Part shown: in pieces, positions 46,705 to 56,976 of the stretch
Numbering within the stretch: position 1 is the stretch's first letter
Layout of the letters: each line of letters starts with the position of its first letter
Source: CAVPCY01 sp963702525
GTDB taxonomy: Bacteria > Actinomycetota > Coriobacteriia > Anaerosomatales > PHET01
Length of the DNA stretch: 64,000 nt
Reading direction: 5' to 3'
Assembly: GCA_963702525.1 (NCBI GenBank)
Contig: CAVPCY010000013.1
Coordinates: 248,001-312,000 of the forward strand
Notes under the pieces: model-generated
The model's database searches: none
What the model was told of the DNA's origin: nothing
The model's input: the letters and a program-made list of their open reading frames with translations, nothing else
Made by a program: the position numbers and the translations under genes

Positions 46705-46733
46705 GACGGGTCGGCACGCAGTGCCGACCCGTC
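46705..46733 (+). terminator. Terminator after tsf
   Basis: Perfect 13-bp stem GACGGGTCGGCAC with its complement and a 3-base GCA loop, 34 bases after the tsf stop. Confidence 0.8.
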
Positions 46734-46800
46734 TCGATGTATCCTGTCTATCGACGTTACGCATGGTGCGACGGGGATGCGCCGACGAGGGGAGATGTGG

Positions 46801-47529
46801 GTGTCAGGGGAGTACCGATTCAAGCGCGTGTTGCTCAAGCTCTCCGGTGAGGCCCTCATGGGCGAGGCCGGGTACGGCGTCGACGCCGATGTCCTGACGT
46901 CGCTGGCCAGCCAGCTGAAGGACGCGTGCGCCGGAGGTACGGAGATCGCCATCGTCGTGGGCGGGGGCAACATCTTCAGGGGGTTCAAGGCCGCCTCGGC
47001 AGGTATGGACCGCGCGGCGGCGGACTACATGGGGATGCTCGCCACCGTGATGAACTCGCTGGCACTCCAAGAGGCCCTCGAGCGGCAAGGAGTCTTCACG
47101 CGTGTCATGAGCGCAATCGAGATGCAGGCACTGGCCGAGCCCTACATCCGTCGGCGTGCGGTTCGGCACATGGAGAAGGGCCGCGTCGTCATCTTCGCAG
47201 CGGGCACCGGCAATCCTTACTTCACGACGGACACCACCGCCGCCCTGCGCGCACTCGAGGTCAACGCCGACTGCGTGATGAAGGCCACCAAGGTCGACGG
47301 CGTCTACGATTCCGACCCCAAGGTGAACCCGGATGCCGTTCGCTTCGACGAGCTCACCTACATCGACGTACTCAATCGCGGCCTCCAGGTCATGGACAGC
47401 ACGGCCATCTCGCTGTGTATGGACAACGAGCTTCCGATCCTCGTCTTCAACATGGAGGTCGAGGGCAACATCGACCGCGCGCTTCGCGGCGAGCCGGTGG
47501 GAACGATCGTGAGAGGGGACAACCGATGA
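46801..47529 (+). CDS. pyrH: Uridylate kinase PyrH
   Basis: Phosphorylates UMP to UDP for nucleotide and cell wall precursor synthesis. The 242-residue product has RVLLKLSGEALMG, IVVGGGNIFRG, GTGNPYFTTDTTAALRA and KATKVDGVYDSDP. GTG 46801 has GAGGGGAG 6 bases upstream; ATGs at 46777 and 46795 are in frame but overlap or precede that site. The stop overlaps frr by 4 bases. Confidence 0.95.
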   Translation: MSGEYRFKRVLLKLSGEALMGEAGYGVDADVLTSLASQLKDACAGGTEIAIVVGGGNIFRGFKAASAGMDRAAADYMGMLATVMNSLALQEALERQGVFTRVMSAIEMQALAEPYIRRRAVRHMEKGRVVIFAAGTGNPYFTTDTTAALRALEVNADCVMKATKVDGVYDSDPKVNPDAVRFDELTYIDVLNRGLQVMDSTAISLCMDNELPILVFNMEVEGNIDRALRGEPVGTIVRGDNR

Positions 47530-48084
47530 CCAACGACATCATCAGAGACGCCCGCGAGCACATGGACAAGACCCAGCAGGCGCTCCTCCACGAGTTCGCC
47601 GGCGTACGTACCGGGACGTGCCTCGGCGGCGATATTCGACAAGATCCACGTCGACGCGTACGGCCAGTCGATGCCGCTCAACCAGGTCGCGAACATCAAG
47701 ACCCCGGAGCCTCAGACCATCGTCATCGAGCCGTGGGACAAGTCGGTCATGTCCGCCATCGAGAAGGCGATACTCTCCTCCGACCTCGGACTGAACCCCA
47801 GCAACGACGGTATCGTCATTCGCGTGCCGTTCCCGCCGCTCACCGAGGAGCGCCGCAAGGAGCTCGTGAAGCTGTGCAGGAACTACGCCGAGGAGGCTCG
47901 CGTCGCTGTGCGCAATATCCGCCGCGACGCCAACCACAAGCTCGACCGGCTCGGCAAGGACGGCGAGAGCTCCGAAGACGACGTCAGGCGCGCCGAGGCC
48001 GAAGTCCAGAAGATCACCGATGGCCACGTCAAGGAGATCGACGAAGCGCTCAAGCGCAAAGAGGCCGAAATCATGGAGGTCTGA
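47526..48084 (+). CDS. frr: Ribosome recycling factor, one apparent frameshift
   Basis: With EF-G splits post-termination ribosomes. The start DAREHMDKTQQALLHEFAGVRTG is in frame 3, the rest MPLNQVANIKTPEPQTIVIEPWDKS to the end in frame 1. One extra A near 47615 restores RTGRASAAIFDKIHVDAYG. Restored length is exactly 185 residues, the family norm. The pyrH-frr-uppS-cdsA-dxr-rseP-ispG-proS order is highly conserved. Confidence 0.95.
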
Positions 48085-48088
48085 CGGC

Positions 48089-48868
48089 GTGAGCCCTGAC
48101 GCGTCGTCGAGGGCCGGCGTTCTTCTCGGGGAAGCGTGCCTCAGCGCTGCTCGAGGAGTTCGATCCCGGCCGCACTCCCGCCCACATCGCCATCATCATG
48201 GACGGCAACGGCCGCTGGGCGGAGAAGCGGGCGCTCCCGCGGCTGGCGGGTCACCGGGCGGGGGCGAAGGCGGTTCGCGAGGCCATCGCCGCGGCTATCG
48301 AGCTTGGCGTCTCCTACCTCACCATCTACTCGTTCTCGTCGGAGAACTGGAGTCGCCCCAAAGACGAGGTCTTCGGGCTCATGAGCCTGTTCGTCGAGGT
48401 TCTCGAGCGCGAGCTTGTCAACCTCGAGAAGATGGACGTGCGTGTCGTCGTCATCGGCGGACTCGATGAGTTGCCGGATCAGACCCAGGGCGCGTTCCGG
48501 CGCTGCATCGCGCGTACGGCCGACAACGGCAGGCATGACGCTCGTCGTCGCTCTCAACTACGGTGCCCGAGCCGACATCGCATCCGCCGCACGAACGATC
48601 GCCGAGCAGGTCCAGGCCGGCGAGCTCGCCCCTGAAGCATGTGGACGCCGACGCAGTGGCATCCCGCCTATCGACCTCGGGCATACCCGACCCCGACCTC
48701 GTCATCAGGACCAGCGGTGAGATGCGGGTGTCGAACTTCCTGCTTTGGGAGATCGCCTACAGCGAGCTGTGGGTGACCCACACCCTCTGGCCTGACTTCG
48801 CCCGCACCGACCTGCTCAAGGCAGTGGTCGACTACCAGAAGCGCGACCGGCGTTTCGGGGGGAACTAG
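48089..48868 (+). CDS. uppS: Undecaprenyl diphosphate synthase, three apparent frameshifts
   Basis: cis-Prenyltransferase that makes the C55 lipid carrier for cell wall. HIAIIMDGNGRWA with the catalytic Asp and YSFSSENWSRP are in frame 3, MTLVVALNYGARADI in frame 1, and DLVIRTSGEMRVSNFLLWEIAYSE in frame 2. Extra bases near 48133, 48527 and 48638 connect them. The GTG start at 48089 is the first in frame with the short N-terminal part; restored length is about 258 residues. The stop touches the cdsA ATG. Confidence 0.93.
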
Positions 48869-49719
48869 ATGAGCGCTGGAAGCGGACGAACGCACACCGA
48901 GCAACCCGCCGGGATCAAACCGCTCTCACTGGTCACTCGCGCGGTGACCGCCGCCGCGTACGGCGCCGTCGTGCTGGGGGTCTTGTGGTGGGGAGCGCTC
49001 CCGACGGGGGTGGCGTTCGGAGTGATGGCCGCCTTCGCAGCTGCGGAGTTCTACGCCATGCAGCGCCGAGAAGCCCGGCTGCCCAACGAGGTCTTCGGTG
49101 TGGTCGCCGCCGGGCTCATGCCTGTCGCCGCCGCGCTGTGGGGGCTGGGCGGGCTGCTCGCCGTGGTGACCGCGCTTCTGACGCTCGCGCTACTGTGGCA
49201 CACCGTCTTCTCTGCGGGTGCGCACCGCCGACACTGCCGAAACCGTCTTCGGAGCCCTCTACACGGGCTTCCTGCTGGCCTACATCGTGCTGCTGCGCTC
49301 GTACGACTCGGGCCTGGTCCTGGCGCTCGCCGTCGTGCTCAGCGTGTGGCTCAACGACGTCGGCGCGTATCTGGTCGGCTCGACACTCGGCCGACACAAG
49401 ATGGCACCACGAGTATCGCCCAAGAAGTCCTGGGAGGGGCTCGCCGCGGGCACGCTCGCCTGCGTGGGACTCTGGGCACTCGTTCCGCTCGTTCCTCAGG
49501 TCGGGCATCGAGCTTCCGCTTGCGCTCGCGTGCGGCATCGCAGTCGCTGCCGCCTCGGTAGTAGGGGACCTCGCGGAGTCACGCATGAAGCGAGAGGCCG
49601 GGGTGAAGGACTCCGGCACGTTGCTTCCCGGGCACGGTGGGTTCCTGGACCGGCTCGACTCGCTGATCCTGGTCTGCGTCGTGGCGTACTGGGTGCTCTG
49701 GTGGGGAGGCGTCCGATGA
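48869..49719 (+). CDS. cdsA: Phosphatidate cytidylyltransferase, two apparent frameshifts
   Basis: Integral membrane enzyme that makes CDP-diacylglycerol. Several hydrophobic helices and the signature GDLAESRMKREAGVKDSG followed by LPGHGGFLDRLDSL are visible. Extra bases near 49213 (GGG) and 49495 (GG) move frame 2 to 3 to 1. Restored length is about 282 residues. It starts directly after the uppS stop and overlaps dxr. Confidence 0.93.
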
Positions 49720-50863
49720 CCGAGCGGCTTCGCGTCGCCGTTCTCGGCTCCACCGGCTCGATCGGGCGACAGGCACTCGACGTCGCGGCGGCCAATCCCG
49801 AGCGATCGAGATCGTCGCGCTCTCCGCTCACCGCAGTGCCGAGCTGCTCGCGCAGCAGGCGACCGCGTTCGGAGTGACGACCGTCGCGCTTTCGGACCCG
49901 GACGCGGCGGCCGTGGCCGGAGTGCATCTCCCGGACGCCACCGTTGGGTCCGGAGACGAAGCGGTGGCCGCGTTGGCCACCTTGCCGGACGTGGACATCG
50001 TCCTCAACGCACTCGTCGGCGCTGCCGGGCTCCGGGCGACTCTGGCTGCGCTCGAGGCCGGCAAGACACTCGCGCTCGCCAACAAGGAGTCGCTCGTCAC
50101 CGGCGGCGAACTCGTGACCTCCCGCGTTGCCCCGGGACAGCTGATTCCCGTGGACTCGGAGCACTCGGCGATCTTCCAGTGCCTCGTGGGGGAGGACGGA
50201 CGCGACCTCAGCCGCATCTGGCTCACGGCGAGCGGCGGGCCGTTCAAGGGCCGCAGACGCGCCGAGCTCGCGTCGGTCACGCCCGCGCAGGCCCTGTCCC
50301 ATCCGACGTGGACGATGGGACCGAAGATCACCGTCGATTCGGCGACGCTCATGAACAAGGGTCTGGAGGTCATCGAGGCCCGCCACCTGTTCGACGTGGG
50401 CTACGACCAGATCACCGTCGTCGTCCATCCCCAAAGCTGCATCCACTCCATGGTCGAGTTCTCGGACGGCAGCGTTAAGGCCCACCTGGGCGCCACCGAC
50501 ATGCGCATCCCCATCCAGTACGCGTTCAGTCATCCGCGTCGCTGGTCTGCGCCCCTCCCGCCCGTCGACTTCACGCGGATCGGGCACCTCGACTTCGACA
50601 CCCCCGACCTTGAGACGTTCGGGTGCCTGGCACTTGCGTTCGAGGCCGGTCGGACCGGCGGTAGCGCTCCTGCGGTTCTCAACGCGGCGAACGAAGTCGC
50701 GGTGGGGGCGTTTCTGGAGTCGCGTTGCGGGTTCCTCGACATCGAGCGCGTGGTGGAGCTCACCTTGACGGCGCACGACGCCCAGCGGCTGGAGTCGTTC
50801 GAGCAGGTACTCGAGATCGACGCGTGGGCACGCGGTTTCGCGGGTGATCGGCTCGCCACGTAG
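49716..50863 (+). CDS. dxr: 1-deoxy-D-xylulose-5-phosphate reductoisomerase, one apparent frameshift
   Basis: Second step of the MEP isoprenoid route. VAVLGSTGSIGRQALDV (NADPH), NKESLV, DSEHSAIFQC and GPKITVDSATLMNKGLEVIEA are present. Near 49803 a G seems missing: adding it gives NPEAIEIVALSAHRSAELLAQQ. Restored length is 382 residues, the family norm. ispG of the same pathway lies downstream, with rseP between them as in many bacteria. Confidence 0.94.
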
Positions 50864-50980
50864 TCTGCGGGGTATCTCCACAGCAACCACTCTCAAGTGG
50901 CTCGTGCTTTGCACCGAACCAGATACTGTCCGCATTCGATTGAGCGGAACCATCCACCGACTCGGAGGTTGACAGGCCCA

Positions 50981-52242
50981 ATGAGCGACGGCCTCTCGGC
51001 ACTTTTCTGGGGCATCATCACGTTCTCGCTGCTCGTCCTCATCCACGAGGGCGGGCACTTCGCGGCAGCCCGCATGTTCGGCGTCAAGGTCCACGAGTTC
51101 ATGATCGGCCTGCCGGGACCCGCGCTGCGTCTTCACGGCAAGAAGACCGTGTACGGCATCACGGCCATTCCGCTTGGCGGCTACGTCCGCATCGCCGGGA
51201 TGGAACCCGGCCCCGAGAACCCCTTGCTCGGTCCGGCTCTCGCGGCCGCGACTCGCCGAGGCACGATCGATGCCGATCAGCTCGCACGAGGATCTCGGTG
51301 TCGAGCTCGGTGTTGCCGACGACGCACTCGTGACACTCGCCGATTGGGACGCCGTGCACGCCGTGGAGGGGGAGGAGTTCGCGTACCGGTCGCGCTTCTC
51401 ACCCGATGAGGCCGACGAACCGGTGGCGCTGCTCGACCGCGCCCGGCGATCGACCTACCGCGCGCTGCCTACCTGGAAACGCCTCGTGGTGCTCTCGGCA
51501 GGCGTGGTGATGAACCTCCTCACGGCGGTGCTGGTCTTCACGATCGTGCTGTCGACGTTCGGATACATGAAGGAGACAGGGCGGCTGGGCGACGTGAACC
51601 CCGGCTCCGGTGCCGCTGCAGCGGGCGTCAAGGCGGGAGATCGGCTCGTGTCGATCGGCGGGAGCGAGATCGGCGCGTGGCAAGACGTGGTCCTCACCAT
51701 CGGGCGCTACCAGCCCGGAGACGAGGTCACGGTCGTCGTCAGCCGAGGTGGGAAGGACTCTCGCGCTTCAGGCGACGCTGGGGAAGCGGCCGGGTTCGTC
51801 GCAGGCGCTTCTCGGCGTCACGCCCGAGCTGGTAGCCACCACACCCAATGTGCTCCAGGCGGTGATTCTGTCCTTCACCTACATAGGGATGACGTTCCAG
51901 GCGATCGCAGGATTCTTCAATCCCCAGACATTCCAAGCCTCGGTGAGCGGCGCTTCTTCTGTCATCGGCGCGTCCTACTATGCCGCCGAGGCGGCTCGGG
52001 CCGGAGCGCTCGACTACGCCGGCCTCGTAGCGGTGCTCTCGCTCTCGCTGGGCGTCATCAACATCTTCCCGATACCTCCGCTCGATGGCGGGAAGATCGC
52101 GGTGGAGCTCTTCGAACGCCTTCGGGGCAGGCCTCTTTCGCGTCGGGTCTCACTGTCGCTATCGGCCGCCGGAGCGGCGCTGCTGTTCGCCCTGATCGCC
52201 TACCTCATGTACTCTGACGTGGTGCGATACATCGTGCGCTAG
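50981..52242 (+). CDS. rseP: Site-2 protease RseP (M50), two apparent frameshifts
   Basis: Intramembrane zinc metalloprotease that cuts anti-sigma factors and signal peptide remnants. LIHEGGHFAAARMFG holds HEXXH; GSGAAAAGVKAGDRLVSIGG is a PDZ domain; NIFPIPPLDGGKI holds the third ligand. Extra bases near 51290 and 51752 split it over three frames; restored length is about 419 residues. Between GYVRIAGMEPG and PTWKRLVVL there are about 85 residues, longer than in typical RseP. GGAGG lies 12 bases upstream of the ATG. Confidence 0.92.
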
Positions 52243-52267
52243 CACTCGAGGGGGACCGCAACAGACC

Positions 52268-53329
52268 GTGACAATCCGGCGCAAGACGCGCCCGGTCCGA
52301 GTCGGTTCAGTGCCGATCGGCGGAGGCGCGCCCATCTCGATCCAGTCGATGACCACCACCGACACCCGCGATGCTGCGGCCACGTTGGCCCAGATCGAAC
52401 GCCTGGCGCAGGCGGGGTGTGAGATCGTTCGCTGCGCGATTCCGCGAGCAGACGCTCTGGAGGGCTTCGCTGAGATCTGTGACTCGTCACCGCTTCCCGT
52501 GGTGGCCGATGTCCACTTCGATCATCGGTTGGCCGTCGAAGCGGCCAGGCGCGGCGCTGCCAAGCTCCGGATCAATCCCGGCAACATCGGCGACATGGAG
52601 CACGTCGATGAAGTGATCGAGGCGGCAGGTGAGGCCGGCATCCCCATTCGAATCGGCGTGAACGCGGGCTCGCTCGCTGAAGAGTACCGGGATCTCGACT
52701 GGCCGCTCGCCGACAAGCTCGTCGCCAGCGCAGCAGCGTTCTGTTCGCACTTCGAGTCGAGGGGCTTTTGCGACATCGTCGTCTCGGCGAAGGCGTCGAG
52801 CGTGCCGGTGACCGTCGAGGCGTACCGCACGCTCGCGGATCGAATCGGCTATCCGCTTCACATCGGCATAACCGAGGCCGGCACTCTGCTTTCGGGCGCC
52901 GTGAAGTCGGCTGCCGGCTTGGCTCTGCTGCTCAACGAGGGCATTGGCGACACCCTGCGTATCTCGCTGACCGCAGATCCCGTGGAGGAGGTCTACGCGG
53001 GATGGGCCCTGCTCTCGGCACTCGAGATCCGGCGCAACTCCCCCGAGATCGTCAGTTGCCCCACGTGCGGTCGCTGTGAGATCGACCTGATCGGGATCGC
53101 CGAGGAAGTGACCGCGCGCCTTCGAGGCCGCTCGACGCCGATCAAGGTCGCGGTCATGGGCTGCGTGGTCAACGGACCGGGTGAGGCTCGCGAGGCCGAC
53201 CTTGGCGTGGCCGCGGGGAAGGGCGTCGGCCTCATCTTCGCCAAGGGGGAGCCTCTTCGCAAAGTCACCGAGGACGAGATCGTCGAAGCGCTGATGCAGG
53301 AGATCGATCGGCTCGAGGAGCAGCTGTAG
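52268..53329 (+). CDS. ispG: 4-hydroxy-3-methylbut-2-enyl diphosphate synthase IspG
   Basis: 4Fe-4S enzyme of the MEP isoprenoid route. The 353-residue product has the TIM-barrel part ISIQSMTTTDTRD, NPGNIGD, RIGVNAGSL, and the cluster ligands in SCPTCGRC and MGCVVNGPGEAREAD. GTG start with GAGGGGG upstream. The frame is intact. Confidence 0.96.
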   Translation: MTIRRKTRPVRVGSVPIGGGAPISIQSMTTTDTRDAAATLAQIERLAQAGCEIVRCAIPRADALEGFAEICDSSPLPVVADVHFDHRLAVEAARRGAAKLRINPGNIGDMEHVDEVIEAAGEAGIPIRIGVNAGSLAEEYRDLDWPLADKLVASAAAFCSHFESRGFCDIVVSAKASSVPVTVEAYRTLADRIGYPLHIGITEAGTLLSGAVKSAAGLALLLNEGIGDTLRISLTADPVEEVYAGWALLSALEIRRNSPEIVSCPTCGRCEIDLIGIAEEVTARLRGRSTPIKVAVMGCVVNGPGEAREADLGVAAGKGVGLIFAKGEPLRKVTEDEIVEALMQEIDRLEEQL

Positions 53330-53369
53330 CCCCTGTTCAGCACGTACTGCGCCGACAAGGCGCTTTCAC

Positions 53370-53378
53370 TGCTATCCT
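53370..53378 (+). promoter_or_regulatory. Extended -10 promoter of proS
   Basis: TG-C-TATCCT lies 80 bases upstream of the proS ATG. No T-box motif is visible in the leader. Confidence 0.45.
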
Positions 53379-53458
53379 TTCGCTGCACCACGCAACGGCA
53401 CAAGGAGCGGCCGGCCCCGCGCCACACGGGCGGCCCCTAGGACACGGAGACACGCAGC

Positions 53459-55186
53459 ATGACGGTCGCACTTCGCATGAGTTCGCTCTACGCCCCAACG
53501 CTCAAGGAAGACCCGGCCGAGGCCGAGCTCGCGAGCCATCGGCTGTTGTTGCGCGCGGGCATGATCCGCAAGTCCGCCGCGGGCATCTACTCGTTCCTGC
53601 CGCTCGGATGGCGCTCAATCGCGAAGATCGAGAACATCGTGCGCGAGGAGATGGATGCGATAGGCTCCCAAGAGCTGCTGCTCCCCATCGTCCAGCCTGC
53701 CGAGTTGTGGCTCGAGTCCGGACGCTGGGAGCTCTACGGCCCCGAGCTCGCGCGCCTCAAGGACCGCCACGATCGCGACTTCTGCCTGGGTCCCACGCAC
53801 GAGGAGATCATCACCTCACTGGTCCGCGGCGAGCTACGCAGCTACCGTGACCTGCCGGTCTCGCTCTATCAGATCAACATGAAGTTCCGCGACGAGGTCC
53901 GTCCACGCTTCGGCCTTCTGCGCGGGCGCGAGTTCATCATGAAGGACGCCTACTCCTTCCACGTCGACCAGGCCTCGCTCGAGGAGCACTACAACGATCA
54001 GGCCCGCGCCTACGGGCGCATCTGCGAGCGACTCGACATGGAGTACCGGCCCGTGGTCGCCGACTCGGGGCAGATCGGCGGCAAGGTGACCACCGAGTTC
54101 ATGGCACTCGCGGACGCAGGCGAGGCCGCGCTCGTGTACTGCGGGTGCGGGTGGGCCGCCAACGTCGAAGCCGCCGAGACGGTCGTCCCGCGCTCTCCAG
54201 CGGTCGCCGAGCCCATCCCGATGCGCAAGGAGCCCACTCCGGGCCTCAAGACGATCGCCGAACTCGCTCGGGCGTTCAACATCGCCGAGCACGACACCGT
54301 CAAGACGATGGCGGGCAAGGAGGCCGACGGCACGCTGGTCTTCTTCTGCGTGCCGGGCGACCGCGAGCTCAACCCCGTCAAAGCGGGCTGGGCGGTAGAG
54401 GGCGTCGAGCTCCTCACCGAGGAGGAGTTCGAGACCTACGACATTCCGAAGGGGTCATTGGGACCTGTCGCTCCTCCCAGCGGGACGCGCGTCATCGCCG
54501 ATACGTCCCTCAAGGACCACGTCGCATGGGGCATCGGCGCCAACGAGGATGGCTACCACCTCTTCGGGGCCATGCCCGGACGCGACTTCGAGGTAGAAAC
54601 GTGGGCGGACCTGGTCGTGGCCGAGCCCGGAGACGGCTGCCCCGAGTGTGGCGGTGTGCTTGAAGGCGCACGCGGCATCGAGGTGAGCCAGGTGTTCCAA
54701 CTCGGCACGCGATACTCGGAGGCGATGGGAGCGACGTATGCCGACGAGAACGGCGCCGAGCACCCGTTCGTCATGGGCTGCTACGGCGTGGGCATCTCGC
54801 GCTCGCTTGCGGCCGTCATCGAACAGCACAACGACGAGAGCGGGATAGTCTGGCCGATCTCCGTCGCACCGCTTGAGGTCGCCGTTCTGCCGCTCATGGC
54901 GGAGGGCGAGGTCTTCGAGGTGGCCGAGAGGCTGTGGAACGATCTCGCGAACGCCGGCATCGAGGTCGTGCTGGACGACCGCGACGAGCGCGCGGGCGTG
55001 AAGTTCAACGACGCCGACCTCATCGGATGGCCCTTCCAGGTGGTCGTGGGAAGGAAGGGCCTTGCCGAGGGCGTGGTCGAGCTCAAGGTGCGCGGCACGG
55101 AAGAGCGATCCACCGTGCCCGTAGCTGACGCGGCCGCCGTCATCGCCGATCGCGTCACTTCAGAACGCGCGCGCTTCGCGCATTAG
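53459..55186 (+). CDS. proS: Prolyl-tRNA synthetase, bacterial type
   Basis: Class II synthetase. Motif 1 (LPLGWRSIAKIENIVREEMD), motif 2 (RDEVRPRFGLLRGREFIMKDAYSFH) and motif 3 (GCYGVGISRSLAAVIEQ) are present. A Cys pair region (CGCGW, CPECGG) flanks the editing insertion (about residues 225-410), and a C-terminal anticodon-binding domain closes the 575 residues. ATG 53477 is an alternative start. The frame is intact. Confidence 0.96.
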   Translation: MTVALRMSSLYAPTLKEDPAEAELASHRLLLRAGMIRKSAAGIYSFLPLGWRSIAKIENIVREEMDAIGSQELLLPIVQPAELWLESGRWELYGPELARLKDRHDRDFCLGPTHEEIITSLVRGELRSYRDLPVSLYQINMKFRDEVRPRFGLLRGREFIMKDAYSFHVDQASLEEHYNDQARAYGRICERLDMEYRPVVADSGQIGGKVTTEFMALADAGEAALVYCGCGWAANVEAAETVVPRSPAVAEPIPMRKEPTPGLKTIAELARAFNIAEHDTVKTMAGKEADGTLVFFCVPGDRELNPVKAGWAVEGVELLTEEEFETYDIPKGSLGPVAPPSGTRVIADTSLKDHVAWGIGANEDGYHLFGAMPGRDFEVETWADLVVAEPGDGCPECGGVLEGARGIEVSQVFQLGTRYSEAMGATYADENGAEHPFVMGCYGVGISRSLAAVIEQHNDESGIVWPISVAPLEVAVLPLMAEGEVFEVAERLWNDLANAGIEVVLDDRDERAGVKFNDADLIGWPFQVVVGRKGLAEGVVELKVRGTEERSTVPVADAAAVIADRVTSERARFAH

Positions 55187-55233
55187 GGGCCCGGCGGGCG
55201 CGAGGTCGACGCCTTTTGCCCACTGTCGCCCTG

Positions 55234-55242
55234 TGCTAGAAT
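55234..55242 (+). promoter_or_regulatory. Promoter of the rimP-nusA-infB operon
   Basis: TG-C-TAGAAT with TTTTGC 17 bases upstream (55214-55219) as a weak -35, about 86 bases before rimP. Confidence 0.5.
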
Positions 55243-55274
55243 CACCACCGCACGTGAAACTTGCCGTTCTCGCG

Positions 55275-55306
55275 AGAAGTGGGCTCACCCCCGCTTCTTT
55301 TGTTCT
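55275..55306 (+). terminator. Terminator-like hairpin in the rimP-nusA leader
   Basis: AGAAGTGGG, loop CTCACC, CCCGCTTCT: a 9-bp stem with one G-T pair, directly followed by TTTGTTCTG. It lies between the promoter at 55234 and the rimP start, so it has the position and form of an attenuator. It could instead end proS transcripts, since proS stops about 90 bases upstream. Confidence 0.55.
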
Positions 55307-55327
55307 GTGTCCAAAGGAGGTGACCGG

Positions 55328-55820
55328 ATGGCAACGACCGACATAGCGCGCACGCTCACTGAGCTGCTCGAACCGATCGCCACGACGCACGGCTTCGAAC
55401 TCGTGGCAGTCGAGCAGACGGGCGGGCACAAGTCCCCCATCATCCGGGTGCTCCTGGATCGCGAGGACGGCTTGGACCTCGACGCGATCTGCTCGGCGAA
55501 TCGCTGGGTAAGCGACACGATCGACGAGGTGGACCCGATCGGCGGACGCTACACGCTCGAAGTCTCCTCGCCGGGAGTCGACCGGCCGCTTCGCACTCGC
55601 GAGCACTTCGAGCGTTTCGCTGGCGAGACGGTCACCATCAAGACCAAGCCGCACGCTGGCGAACGCGCAACGTGGACCGGAACGCTCCTCGGCATCGACG
55701 GGGACGACATTCTCGTCGAAGTGGACAGGCGAGACGGTTCGTGTGCCGTTCGAATCGGTACAGAAGGCACGCCTCAAGGGCGTCATCAGTTTCAACAGAG
55801 AAGGAGGCGCCTGCTCATGA
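55328..55820 (+). CDS. rimP: Ribosome maturation factor RimP, one apparent frameshift
   Basis: 30S maturation factor. LEPIATTHGFELVAVE, LDLDAICSANRWVSDTID and LEVSSPGVDRPLRT are typical. One extra A near 55730 hides the natural end VDGETVRVPFESVQKARLKG...GGACS and TGA 55818-55820; without it the frame runs on into nusA as a false fusion. AAAGGAGGTGACC before the ATG is a near-perfect Shine-Dalgarno. Restored length is about 163 residues. Confidence 0.93.
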
Positions 55821-56976
55821 GCTCGGAGCCCAATGTGATGGATGCGCTGCGCGCACTCGCGCAGGAGAAGGGGATCGACGAGTACGACATGCTCGACAAG
55901 CTCGAGCAGTCTCTCGCCACCACCTATCAGCGCATCCTCGATCTGGACAACAAGACGCGCGTGACCATCGACCGCGAGACCGGTCGTATCTACGTCTACG
56001 AGCTCGTGCCGATCGGCGAGGTCGACGAGGAGACGGGCGAGGCTGACGAGTACGAGGAGCGCGACGTCACTCCCGCCGACGTCTCTCGTATCGCCGCCCA
56101 AAACGCCAAGAGCGTGATCACGGGCATCATCCGCGACGCTGAGCGCGAGCGGATCTTCGAGGAGTACGCGGACCGCATCGGCGAGAGCGTGACGGGGACC
56201 GTTCAGCAGAGCGACTCGCGCTACACGCTCATCAAGCTCCGTGAGGGAGTCGAAGCGCTGCTCGAGCAGGCCGAGCAGCCCAACAACGAGCGCTACAACC
56301 ACAACGAGCGCATCAAGGCCTACATCATCGACGTGCGCAAGGGACAGGGAAACGAGCCTTCGATCCGCGTGTCGCGTACCCACCCCGGGCTCATCCGTCG
56401 GCTCTTCGAGATCGAGGTGCCCGAGGTCTACGACGGCATCGTCGAGATCAAGAGCGTCGCTCGCGAGGCCGGCGCCCGCTCTAAGGTCGCGGTCGCAAGC
56501 CGCGAGCCGGGTCTCGATCCCGTTGGGGCGTGCGTGGGACCGAAGGGCAGCCGCGTTCGAATGATCGTAGGCGAGCTCGGGGAGAGCGCATCGACGTCGT
56601 GCCGTGGAACGAGGATCCCGCCACGTACGTGGCCAGCTCGCTTTCCCCGGCCAAGGTCGATCGGGTTCTTGCCGACGAGGACACCCACACCGCGACGGTC
56701 ATCGTGCCGAACGACCAGCTTTCGCTCGCCATCGGCAAGGAGGGCCAGAACGCCCGCCTGGCCGCCAAGCTCACCGGCTGGCGCATCGACATCAAGAGCG
56801 TCGCGATCGCCGCTGAGCAGGGCATAACCTCCGCACCCACCTCCGGCCAGGGCTCCGCCGAGGAGTTCGATGGCCGCTGCTGCGCGGTTACATCGTCCGG
56901 GGTTCGTTGCCGAAATCAGGCCCGGCCCGGTGGCTTCTACTGTGGTCTGCATGAGAAGGAGGACGCCGCGGAGTGA
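55817..56976 (+). CDS. nusA: Transcription factor NusA with Cys/His C-terminal tail, one apparent frameshift
   Basis: RNA polymerase-binding elongation and termination factor. N-terminal domain (about 1-115), S1 domain (about 120-190, SVTGTVQQSDSRYTLIKL), KH1 (ASREPGLDPVGACVGPKGSRV) and KH2 (LSLAIGKEGQNARLAAKLTGW). One G seems missing in GGGG near 56580; restoring it gives MIVGELGGERIDVVPWNEDP. After KH2, residues about 350-381 hold CCAVTSSGVRC and YCGLH, a possible zinc site. No acidic AR repeats are present. Restored length is about 386 residues. ATGA overlap with rimP. Confidence 0.92.

Noticed and set aside
53330..53458. T-box riboswitch upstream of proS
   Set aside because: The conserved T-box sequence and a following terminator are not present in the 129-base leader.
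55307..56827. Apparent RimP-NusA fusion protein
   Set aside because: One extra A near 55730 removes the rimP stop. With the base removed, rimP ends at 55820 and nusA starts at 55817 with an ATGA overlap.
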